Assembly: GCF_014645495.1 (NCBI RefSeq)
Contig: NZ_BMLV01000006.1
Coordinates: 193,298-257,297, forward strand
From: Cloacibacterium rupense
GTDB taxonomy: Bacteria > Bacteroidota > Bacteroidia > Flavobacteriales > Weeksellaceae
Direction: 5' to 3'
Length of the DNA stretch: 64,000 bases
Each line of letters begins with the position of its first letter. Positions within the stretch are counted from its first letter, which is position 1. The notes beneath the pieces were generated by a model. The model searched no databases. It had not been told where the DNA came from and saw only the letters and a program-made list of their open reading frames with translations. This document shows positions 24,859 to 32,112 of this stretch, one piece after another. Position numbers and translations under genes: made by a program.

Positions 24859-25845
24859 TCAATTATTTTTATTAATAAGATTAACTATTACTTTTTGCAT
24901 CATATCTTTTTCTTCAGATTTACTTTCCGCAATCATTAAAGTAAGTGCAACTAACGTATTATTTTCTATTAATTTTTGTCCGTTTTTTTTATATAAAATT
25001 TTATTTTTTTCTAAAAACCAAAGAAATAAAAATGCTGCAATTCTTTTATTTCCGTCAGAAAAAGAATGATTTTTCACTACCAAATAAAGGAACATCGCCG
25101 CTTTTTCTTCAATACTTGGATAGAGTTCTTTTCCGTCAAAAGTTTGATAGATTGTATTTACAGAGCTTTTAAATGAACTATCTTTCTCATTTCCAAATAA
25201 TTGACTTGCATTGAATTTCTTTTTCAAATCTTGAATAACTTGTGAAGCATTCTCATAATTTATTCTAAATTCATCTTCTTTATCAGTAGTTTTTTCGACT
25301 TCTAAAACTTGGTTATCATATTTATCGAGTGTATCTAAACCATAACTAAAATCTTTGATTATTCTCAATAAATTTTGTGTTTCATCTACTGAAACAGATT
25401 TATTCTCAATAGATTTTGATAAAATCTCGAGCATTGAACTCAAATTTTGCAACTGAATTTGTGTAGCATTTTCTTTAATTGCAAAACCTTGTGTTAAATA
25501 TCTTTTGAGAACTGAATTTGCCCAAATCCTAAATTGCGTTCCTCTTTGAGATTTCACTCTGTAACCTACGGAAATTATGACATCTAAATTGTAGTATTCA
25601 ATTTCTCTTAAAACCTCTCTATTACCTTCTTTTTGAACTGTTGCATTTTTTGCAACAGTTGAATTTAATTCTAATTCTCCTTCTTTATAAATATTTCTGA
25701 TGTGTCTTGAAACAACAGATTTGTCCCTATCAAATAAATTACACATTTGATTTAAAGTAAGCCAAACAGTTTCCTCTTCCATTCTTACATCTATGGAAGT
25801 TTCACCATCTTTGGTTTCGTATATAATGATTTCGCCTTTGTTCAT
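24859..25845 (-). CDS. RhuM-like N-terminus fused to a Fic/Doc domain
   Basis: A 328-residue two-part protein. Residues 1-125 match the RhuM/ORF6N-like pattern (WLTLNQMCNLFDRDKSVVSRHIRNIYKEGEL; YYNLDVIISVGYRVKSQRGTQFRIWANSVLKRYL), a DNA-binding-like domain with helix-turn-helix features. Residues ~195-328 are a Fic/Doc fold with the catalytic loop HSFSDGNKR at 260-268, matching HxFx(D/E)GNxR, so AMP or phosphate transfer is possible. No small antitoxin gene lies beside it; an inhibitory helix may be internal. It sits inside the conserved Bat cluster, 9 bases upstream of the BatD-like gene and 25 bases after the DUF58 gene, so it is co-transcribed but looks like a later insertion. Confidence 0.82.
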   Translation of the reverse strand: MNKGEIIIYETKDGETSIDVRMEEETVWLTLNQMCNLFDRDKSVVSRHIRNIYKEGELELNSTVAKNATVQKEGNREVLREIEYYNLDVIISVGYRVKSQRGTQFRIWANSVLKRYLTQGFAIKENATQIQLQNLSSMLEILSKSIENKSVSVDETQNLLRIIKDFSYGLDTLDKYDNQVLEVEKTTDKEDEFRINYENASQVIQDLKKKFNASQLFGNEKDSSFKSSVNTIYQTFDGKELYPSIEEKAAMFLYLVVKNHSFSDGNKRIAAFLFLWFLEKNKILYKKNGQKLIENNTLVALTLMIAESKSEEKDMMQKVIVNLINKNN

Positions 25846-25870
25846 TTAATAAAATAATTACCGCAAAAAT

Positions 25871-26734
25871 CTACTTTTTCTGAAAATAATTATACAAAAC
25901 TCTGGTATAATCATCTTCTGCTTTCACTTCTACAAAACTTGCAGAACTTTTCTCAAAAGATTCTTTTATATCTCTTATTTTTTGTTTCTGCGCTTCAGCA
26001 TAATTGTATCGCCATCTTTGGTTAGAAGTATTCACCCAAATTTGTTTACCCGTTTCTACATCTCTGAAAAAAGCGTAACCAACATCGGGAATTTCATTAT
26101 CTTTTTCATCAAAAATCCTTAAACCTAACAATTGATGCTTTTTAGAAGCGATTTTCAATAATTTATCATCAAAATCATCTACAAAATCCGAAAACAAAAA
26201 CGCCAAAGATTTCTTCTTAAAAACGTGCATCATATATTCTAAAGCTGCATCTATATTAGTTTCTGTTTCTACATAATCAGCCGTCAAAATCGTAGATATT
26301 ATGGCTAAAATATGTTTTCTTCCTTTTTGTGGTGGAATTACTTTATATACTTTATCTGCAAATAAAATCAGTCCCACTTTATCATTATTTCCTGCCGCCG
26401 AAAATCCTAAACTCGCCGAAATTTCTGCCACCAATTCTCGTTTCAGTTGAATTTTAGTCCCATAATTCATAGAAGCGGAAATATCTACCAAAATCATCAT
26501 CGTGAGTTCACGTTCTTCTTCCATTACTTTTACGTAAGGCTCTTTGAAACGCGCGGTTTTATTCCAATCAATTCTACGGATATCATCGCCAAATTGATAT
26601 GGACGAACCTCCGAAAAAGTCATACCTTGACCTTTAAAAGCACTGTGATATTGCCCCATCAAAGTATTCTCCGTTCTTTTTCTAGTACGGATTTCTATCT
26701 GTTTTACTTTTTTTACAATATCTTTTATTTGCAC
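25871..26734 (-). CDS. DUF58-domain protein of the Bat cluster
   Basis: A 287-residue cytosolic protein with the DUF58 hallmark FSEVRPYQFGDDIRRIDWNKTARF near residues 40-63. It is followed by a degenerate VWA fold whose MIDAS begins DISASMNYG near 90-98. DUF58 proteins are almost always encoded with MoxR ATPases, as here, and are thought to be their partners or substrates. It overlaps the small gene upstream by 10 bases. The usual direct adjacency to moxR is broken here by two small genes. Confidence 0.88.
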   Translation of the reverse strand: MQIKDIVKKVKQIEIRTRKRTENTLMGQYHSAFKGQGMTFSEVRPYQFGDDIRRIDWNKTARFKEPYVKVMEEERELTMMILVDISASMNYGTKIQLKRELVAEISASLGFSAAGNNDKVGLILFADKVYKVIPPQKGRKHILAIISTILTADYVETETNIDAALEYMMHVFKKKSLAFLFSDFVDDFDDKLLKIASKKHQLLGLRIFDEKDNEIPDVGYAFFRDVETGKQIWVNTSNQRWRYNYAEAQKQKIRDIKESFEKSSASFVEVKAEDDYTRVLYNYFQKK

Positions 26735-26919
26735 TTTTTAGAGTTATTTTTTTCTTTCTTAATAGATTCTTCTGTTATTGATTTTAATGTAAATTTATCA
26801 TAAGCCATAACATCAAAAATTTTTGACTGTCCAGTCAATAACCATTTTTTGTAAATGAGTTTTCCGTTCATATACAAATAAAGTTCGTTATTTTCTGTTA
26901 CTTTTTTAAAGATTGACAT
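26725..26919 (-). CDS. Small hypothetical protein in the Bat cluster
   Basis: A 64-residue protein with no signal or membrane helix. The first half is beta-rich (ELYLYMNGKLIYKKWLL), the end is Lys/Asn/Ser-rich. Its 3' end overlaps the DUF58 gene by 10 bases, which supports coupled translation and argues that it is real. I do not recognise it. Confidence 0.55.
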   Translation of the reverse strand: MSIFKKVTENNELYLYMNGKLIYKKWLLTGQSKIFDVMAYDKFTLKSITEESIKKEKNNSKKCK

Positions 26920-26975
26920 TTTTACGGTGCTTAATTTTTTTCTACAGACATTGCATTTCTACGGAACAAAAAATC

Positions 26976-27593
26976 TTAATCTAACTTACCTATTAATTCC
27001 TTAAAATATTTGGTTTCAATCAAAAAATCTAATGGGTGTTCTGGATTCACAACAAATTCTTTACCTTCTATAAAATACCTTCTTCTATCATTTAATCCAA
27101 AGCAATATTGATAATTAAATTTTTCTAGGTTCAAACATTTTTTAGAAACAGAATCATTTTTAATATTTACAAAATTTTTAGAATTTTTTGTCCTCTTCAA
27201 TTCATTTTTAAGATTATCCAACCCATATAAATCAACTAAAATTTTCAATTTTAAAGAATCAGACTTATAACAATCACCCCCAAAATTGCAATTTTTTATG
27301 TTATCAATATTTTCTAATGCAATGGAATATTGCTTGTTTTGAGAATAAACTTGAGCAAGTAAAAAATTAATTTTCCAGTTTACAGATGCATAAGCATTTC
27401 CACAAAAACCATAATCATCATCTTTTGCATCATCTAAAAGGTCAATTGCCTTATCAAGTTTCCTATTAGACTTTAGTAATCTTTCTGCTTTAGCAATTTT
27501 ATGATAGCCTTCATTTTGTGCATTCACAAAATAAAAAACACAAAAAACAAAACCTAAAAAAACTATTTTCTTGAACATTTTATAAATTTTCAA
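26976..27593 (-). CDS. Exported hypothetical protein with helical repeats
   Basis: A 205-residue protein with a signal peptide (IVFLGFVFCVFYFVNAQ, ending near 26). The helical segments after it resemble degenerate TPRs (KAERLLKSNRKLDKAIDLLDDAKDDD; FLLAQVYSQNKQYSIALENID). It contains seven Cys after the signal, unusual for this genome's cytosol but compatible with the periplasm. An alternative start is the Met at residue 6. It lies between moxR and DUF58 in the same direction. Function unknown. Confidence 0.65.
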   Translation of the reverse strand: MKIYKMFKKIVFLGFVFCVFYFVNAQNEGYHKIAKAERLLKSNRKLDKAIDLLDDAKDDDYGFCGNAYASVNWKINFLLAQVYSQNKQYSIALENIDNIKNCNFGGDCYKSDSLKLKILVDLYGLDNLKNELKRTKNSKNFVNIKNDSVSKKCLNLEKFNYQYCFGLNDRRRYFIEGKEFVVNPEHPLDFLIETKYFKELIGKLD

Positions 27594-27614
27594 CTTTCAA
27601 TTATCAATTTTCAA

Positions 27615-28619
27615 TTACGGAGCAGAAACTTTCCCCAAAATTTTATCTACAATGGCGTCTGCATCTACATCTTCTGCTTCCGCTTCGAAACTGAGACCAA
27701 TTCTGTGGCGGAGAACATCTTTTGCAATCGCTTTTACATCTTCAGGAATTACAAAAGCTCTTCCTTTCAAAAATGCAAATGCTCGTGAAGCAATCGCTAA
27801 ATTGATAGAAGCTCTTGGAGAAGCTCCGAAACTGATGTAATTTTTCAGTTCAGAAAGTCCATATTTTTCAGGAAATCTGGTTGCAAAAACCATATCGAGA
27901 ATGTATTTTTCAATCTTTTCGTCAAGATAAATTTGATTGATGATTTTCTTAGCTTCTACAATTTGTTCCAAAGAAATCACTGGTTTAATCTGCGGAATTT
28001 CAGAAGTAGAAACCATTCTCATCACTTGTCTTTCATCTTCAAATTCTGGATAATCTATTTTACATTTCAGCATAAAACGATCGGTTTGTGCTTCAGGTAA
28101 AAGATAAGTACCTTCTTGGTCTATAGGATTTTGCGTTGCCAAAACCAAAAAAGGAGTTGGCAATTTCATCGTTTCATCACCAATGGTTACTTGTTTTTCT
28201 TGCATCACTTCTAGCAATGCAGATTGCACTTTTGCAGGCGCACGATTAATTTCGTCTGCCAAAACAAAATTCGCAAAAACAGGACCTTTTTTAATGGAAA
28301 AATCGTTTTCTTTCACATTATAAATCTGCGTGCCAATAACGTCTGCAGGCAATAAATCTGGTGTAAACTGAATTCTAGAAAACTCACCGTGAACCGCTTC
28401 TGAAAGGGTTTTTATCGCCAAAGTTTTTGCCAAACCTGGCACTCCTTCCAATAAAACATGACCATTGCCTAATAAACCTATCAAAAGTCTGTCAACCATA
28501 TATTCTTGCCCGATAATTGCTCTATTGATTTCCTTTTTCAATAAAGAAAAGTAAACATTTTGTTCTTTTACTTTTTCTGTAAGTTGTTTAATATCTTCCG
28601 CTTGATTAAGTTCTTGCAT
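27615..28619 (-). CDS. MoxR-family AAA+ ATPase
   Basis: A 334-residue AAA+ protein with Walker A GVPGLAKT near 59-66, Walker B VLADEINRAP near 121-130, a sensor region (LATQNPIDQEGTYLLPEAQTDRFMLKC) and the C-terminal lid (FGASPRASINLAIASRAFA). MoxR ATPases act as chaperones for VWA-domain proteins. It is the first gene of the Bat cluster and would act on DUF58/BatA/BatB. Confidence 0.93.
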   Translation of the reverse strand: MQELNQAEDIKQLTEKVKEQNVYFSLLKKEINRAIIGQEYMVDRLLIGLLGNGHVLLEGVPGLAKTLAIKTLSEAVHGEFSRIQFTPDLLPADVIGTQIYNVKENDFSIKKGPVFANFVLADEINRAPAKVQSALLEVMQEKQVTIGDETMKLPTPFLVLATQNPIDQEGTYLLPEAQTDRFMLKCKIDYPEFEDERQVMRMVSTSEIPQIKPVISLEQIVEAKKIINQIYLDEKIEKYILDMVFATRFPEKYGLSELKNYISFGASPRASINLAIASRAFAFLKGRAFVIPEDVKAIAKDVLRHRIGLSFEAEAEDVDADAIVDKILGKVSAP

Positions 28620-28713
28620 AATTTTAGAAAAATTAGACTGTAAATTTCACTATTTTCAAGGAATTTACAACACTATTAATACCAATTTTTGGTTAAAGTT
28701 TGTTAAAAATAGC

Positions 28714-28740
28714 TGGAAGTCGGAAGTTGGAGGTTAGAAG
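28714..28740 (+). repeat. Heptamer tandem repeat (TCGGAAG-type), copy 1
   Basis: Four degenerate 7-base units (TGGAAG, TCGGAAG, TTGGAGG, TTAGAAG) stand in the intergenic region between the moxR and DinB genes. The same unit recurs at 29372-29405 and inside a coding sequence at 36481-36515. Confidence 0.7.
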
Positions 28741-28866
28741 ATAAAAATACAACATTAAAAACACTAAAAAACAACAGTATTAAAACACTGAATTTCAATA
28801 ATTTAAAGTCATATAAAAACTTTAAGAATAATTTATCAAAATCTTCCAACTTCCATACAATTTCAG

Positions 28867-28874
28867 TATTTTTG
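28867..28874 (+). promoter_or_regulatory. Putative -7 box of the DinB-family gene
   Basis: TATTTTTG, an exact TAnnTTTG match, lies 21 bases before the ATG at 28896. Confidence 0.45.
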
Positions 28875-28895
28875 GAGATTAAAATTTAAATACAG

Positions 28896-29366
28896 ATGAA
28901 TACTCATTTTCAAAATCATAGAGCAGTAAGAAAAAACTTATTAAAAATATTGCAAGGCACTCCTCATAAAGATTTAATGACCATTCCTGATGGTTTTAAC
29001 AATAACATTTACTGGAATATTGCACACTGTGTAGCCACTCAGCAATTGCTTTGCTATTACCTTAGCGGAAATGCTTTTAGAATAGATAAATACTGGGTTG
29101 ACACCTACAAAAAGGGAACTTTACCCAACCTAAATGTTTCTGAATCTGAAATTGAAGATTTAGGATTTCTTTTGATAGAAACTTCTAAAATATTGATGAA
29201 AGATTATGATGATGATTTCTTTACAGACTACACCGCTTATTCTACAAGTTTCGGAATTGATTTGAAAAATATTCAAGACGCCATTATCTTCAATAACATG
29301 CACGAAAGTTTACATTTCGGTTATGTAATGGCACAAAAGAGAGCTTTGGCTGGAGAAATGTTCTAA
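28896..29366 (+). CDS. DinB-family protein
   Basis: A 156-residue four-helix protein of the DinB/YfiT superfamily. Three metal-ligand His residues are placed as usual: IAHCVATQQLL near residue 49, and HESLHFGYVMAQKRAL near 137-152. The fold suggests a metal-dependent transferase (mycothiol/bacillithiol-type) or a DNA-damage-inducible protein; the substrate is unknown. It is a single gene with its own promoter box. Confidence 0.8.
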   Translation: MNTHFQNHRAVRKNLLKILQGTPHKDLMTIPDGFNNNIYWNIAHCVATQQLLCYYLSGNAFRIDKYWVDTYKKGTLPNLNVSESEIEDLGFLLIETSKILMKDYDDDFFTDYTAYSTSFGIDLKNIQDAIIFNNMHESLHFGYVMAQKRALAGEMF

Positions 29367-29371
29367 AAAAG

Positions 29372-29405
29372 TCAGAAGTCGGATGTCAGAAGTCAGAAGT
29401 TGAAA
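29372..29405 (+). repeat. Heptamer tandem repeat, copy 2
   Basis: Units TCAGAAG, TCGGATG, TCAGAAG, TCAGAAG and a decayed TTGAAAA, starting 5 bases after the DinB stop codon. Confidence 0.7.
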
Positions 29406-29470
29406 AAGCGACTGGTTTTGCTTTTTAAGAGCAAAAGGTTTTTCGCAAATTAAGTATAATTAAAAAAGAA

Positions 29471-29483
29471 GTTCCGTAGGAAC
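29471..29483. repeat. Short palindromic repeat GTTCCGTAGGAAC
   Basis: A 5-bp stem with a 3-base loop. Close relatives stand at 30412-30428 and 30466-30477, and a structural analogue (GTTGCAGAGCAAC) at 32051-32063. Confidence 0.55.
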
Positions 29484-29519
29484 GACACAAATAGAATTCA
29501 AATTTAAAAAATTAAAAGA

Positions 29520-30377
29520 TTGGGAGAATTCAATAAAAAATATAACTCGGGAGAAAAAAGAAATTTTGCACCAAAAAATTTCGATAGAAAACCACGTTTT
29601 GACAATAGAAATTCGGAAAACGAACCTAGAAACGAAAAAGAAGATTTCATCTTCGGGTTAAGACCTGTGATGGAAGCAATAGAAGCAGGAAAAACCATCG
29701 ACAAAATCTTTGTACAAGGTGGTTTACAAGGTGATATTTATGCTGACCTGAAAAAATTACTAAAAAAGCACAATATTCGTCCGAATACAGTTCCTATTGA
29801 AAAACTGAACCGTTTTACCAGAAAAAATCATCAAGGTGTTGTAGCATTTATCTCGGAAATTTCGTTTTATAAAATTGAGGATTTGTTGCCACAGATTTTT
29901 GAGGAAGGCAAAGTTCCGTTTTTGTTGATTTTAGACAGATTGACAGACGTAAGAAATTTCGGTGCAATTGCTAGAACCGCAGAATGTGTAGGAATAGATG
30001 CGATTGTAATTCCTGATAAAGGTGCTGCTCCTATCAATTCTGATGCGATTAAAACTTCGGCGGGAGCTTTGTATAATGTAAAAATTTGTAAAGAAAATAA
30101 TTTGGCTCACGTGGTAGATTTTCTTCAACAATCGGGCGTTACGGTTTTCGCAGCAACTGAAAAAGCAGAAAAAATGATTTATGATTCCGATTTTTCTGAA
30201 CCTTGCGCCATTGTAATGGGAAATGAAGAAACCGGAATTTCTAAAGAAGTAATGCACCACGCAGACGAAAAAATAAAATTACCTATCACCGGCAAAACTC
30301 AATCTCTGAACGTTTCTGTTGCTTGTGGAGCGATTCTTTATGAAGCGGTGAGACAGAAATTAGTGGGGAAATTGTAG
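29520..30377 (+). CDS. rlmB: 23S rRNA 2'-O-methyltransferase RlmB (SpoU family)
   Basis: A 285-residue SpoU/TrmH-type methyltransferase. The substrate-binding domain starts at FIFGLRPVMEAIEAG near residue 44. The SPOUT knot motifs are LDRLTDVRNFGAIARTAECVGIDAIVIP, AIVMGNEETGISKE and LPITGKTQSLNVSVACGAILYE, which give SAM binding and the catalytic Arg/Asn. It methylates the ribose of G2251 in 23S rRNA. The first 40 residues are a basic, disordered extension (Asn/Arg/Lys-rich). No ATG lies in frame before codon 51, inside the conserved core, so the TTG at 29520 is taken as start; this is uncertain. Confidence 0.85.
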   Translation: MGEFNKKYNSGEKRNFAPKNFDRKPRFDNRNSENEPRNEKEDFIFGLRPVMEAIEAGKTIDKIFVQGGLQGDIYADLKKLLKKHNIRPNTVPIEKLNRFTRKNHQGVVAFISEISFYKIEDLLPQIFEEGKVPFLLILDRLTDVRNFGAIARTAECVGIDAIVIPDKGAAPINSDAIKTSAGALYNVKICKENNLAHVVDFLQQSGVTVFAATEKAEKMIYDSDFSEPCAIVMGNEETGISKEVMHHADEKIKLPITGKTQSLNVSVACGAILYEAVRQKLVGKL

Positions 30378-30745
30378 AATGGGAGAGTTGGAGAATTAGA
30401 AAAAAATTTTGGCGTTCCGTAGGAATGCAATGGGTGTAAAAATTAAAATTTCCTATTTTTAGGTGGCTCCGTAGAGCTTGTCCCGAATTTCGGGAAGCCG
30501 AATGTTATAAACAAAAATATTGTAAAATCTTCAAGTGAAGAACTGAAACGTGAATTATAGCCCTGATTGCAGTGGAAATCCTTTTTCTTTGGTGTAGGAA
30601 CGCGCCATGAGGCGCGTTCGGAAATGGAAAAGAAAAAGATTGTAACGGAAAGCAGGACTGAAAGTGAAAAAAATTGAGAAACGAGTGCTTCTAATTAATA
30701 AATAGCTTCGTTACTCGTAAAATCAATAAAATTTAAATTAAAATA
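30378..30745. other. Intergenic region packed with repeats
   Basis: No gene is visible in this 368-base gap. It contains the palindromes GCGTTCCGTAGGAATGC (30412-30428) and GCTCCGTAGAGC (30466-30477), the CTTGTCCCGAATTTCGGG element (30477-30494), and the long dispersed inverted repeat (30559-30664). It appears to be a repeat landing site. Confidence 0.7.
30559..30664. repeat. Dispersed flavobacterial inverted repeat, copy 2
   Basis: Starts AGCCCTGATTGCAGTGGAAA and ends with AAAAAGATTGTAACGGAAAG, matching the ends of 9760-9846. The centre differs from copy 1 and holds a perfect 9-bp hairpin (GAACGCGCC-ATGA-GGCGCGTTC, 30598-30619). Confidence 0.6.
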
Positions 30746-31798
30746 ATGAAAAAAATTACAGCAATTGCGCTGCTTTCGATAGCAATAATTTCTTGTAAAA
30801 AAGAAACACAAACCGTAACTAAAGTTGACCCAAAAACAGGAAAAACCATCACCGTAGAAGTGCCTGCAGAAGAAAAAGAAACTGTAAAAATGGAAAACCC
30901 TGCCATAAAAGATTCTTTGGGTGTTTATTATGCCAGTTTCAAACTAGAAAAAGGCAAAACCTACCCATTTATCACTTACCAAAGAGATACACAAACGATG
31001 TCTGATGGAAATAAATCGATGACCGGAACCAATGAGTCTACAGATGAAATGACTTTTACTGTAAATGCTGTAGATGATAAAGGAAATTACGACCTGACCA
31101 TGAATTTAGTCGGCAAAAAAATGTCTGCTACTTCACAAGGAAAAACCCAAAGCATTGACACTAAAGGTAGTGCACCAGCAGACTCACAACAAAAATTTAT
31201 GTGGGAAATCCAAAAAGCACAGGTAGGAAACAGCCTGAAAATGAAAATGGATAAAACAGGGAAAATAACCTCTATTACAGGTTTTGAACCGGTTTATCAA
31301 AAAATAAATAAAGCAGCTTCCGGCATTATAAAAGATGCTTCACAAACTAAAAGTTTCATGGATGGTTTTAAACAAAGTTTTAATGAAAAATCATTGAAAG
31401 AACAGTTTGGAAAAAACATTACAATATTCCCAATAAAAGGTGCAAAAATAGGACAAAGTTGGACTGAAACCGAAAATTTAACTCCTGACGGAAGCATTAA
31501 AATCTCTACTACTTACACCCTTACAAAAGTGGAAAACGGAATTGCAGAAATCGCAGTAAAAGGAGGAATCCCTAGAAAAGCAAAATCTGAATCTAAAAAC
31601 GGAATGTCACACTCTGTAAGCTTAGAAGGAAATCAAAACGGAACCATTAGAATAGACACTAATACAGGTTGGATCTTGGGTTCTAAACTGAATATGAAAA
31701 CTACAGAAAAAGAAAGTCTTTCTGACGGTAAACAAAGTCAAACATTGAGCAAAACCTCTAATTCTCTGGTTTCAATCAACCCAAGTTATAAATTTTAA
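30746..31798 (+). CDS. Lipoprotein, DUF6263-like
   Basis: A 350-residue lipoprotein: signal peptide with lipobox IAIISC (Cys17), then a Glu/Lys-rich linker and beta-rich repeats (GNYDLTMNLVGKKMSA, GKITSITGFEPVYQKI, GAKIGQSWTETENL, TGWILGSKLNMK). This pattern resembles DUF6263 proteins of Bacteroidota, which have no known function. It is anchored in the membrane, probably facing the periplasm. It is followed after 4 bases by a small membrane protein and likely co-transcribed. Confidence 0.75.
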   Translation: MKKITAIALLSIAIISCKKETQTVTKVDPKTGKTITVEVPAEEKETVKMENPAIKDSLGVYYASFKLEKGKTYPFITYQRDTQTMSDGNKSMTGTNESTDEMTFTVNAVDDKGNYDLTMNLVGKKMSATSQGKTQSIDTKGSAPADSQQKFMWEIQKAQVGNSLKMKMDKTGKITSITGFEPVYQKINKAASGIIKDASQTKSFMDGFKQSFNEKSLKEQFGKNITIFPIKGAKIGQSWTETENLTPDGSIKISTTYTLTKVENGIAEIAVKGGIPRKAKSESKNGMSHSVSLEGNQNGTIRIDTNTGWILGSKLNMKTTEKESLSDGKQSQTLSKTSNSLVSINPSYKF

Positions 31799-31802
31799 GA
31801 AA

Positions 31803-32036
31803 ATGTCTGTTATCAAATATTTAATTGAAATTGTTTTAGCAACTATTATTATTTTCTTCGTTTGGAATATCTTGAAGAGAATATTTTTCAATGCTTTTTA
31901 TAAAAACTTCCCTCAATTTAATCCTAAAAACCAACAGAACCCTCGAACTACTTCTCAAAATAAATCCATCAAAGAAAAAGTGAATTGGGACGCAGAAACG
32001 GTAGATTACGAAGAAGTGAAAGAAGAAGAAAAATAA
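31803..32036 (+). CDS. Small membrane protein, DUF4834-like
   Basis: A 77-residue protein with one N-terminal membrane helix (IEIVLATIIIFFVWNILKRIFF) and a charged cytosolic tail ending EEVKEEEK. The pattern (FYKNFPQFNPKNQ and a late VDYEEVKEE) is like DUF4834 proteins common in flavobacteria. It follows the lipoprotein gene by 4 bases. Function unknown. Confidence 0.7.
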   Translation: MSVIKYLIEIVLATIIIFFVWNILKRIFFNAFYKNFPQFNPKNQQNPRTTSQNKSIKEKVNWDAETVDYEEVKEEEK

Positions 32037-32050
32037 ATAGAAAATTAGAA

Positions 32051-32096
32051 GTTGCAGAGCAACGAACGAAATTATAACCTCGGAATTTATTCCGAG
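32051..32096. repeat. Two short palindromes before the YfhO-like gene
   Basis: GTTGCAGAGCAAC (32051-32063) and CTCGGAATTTATTCCGAG (32079-32096). They resemble in size and spacing the GTTCCGTAGGAAC group at 29471 and 30412. Confidence 0.5.
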
Positions 32097-32112
32097 AAAA
32101 AATAATCAAAAT

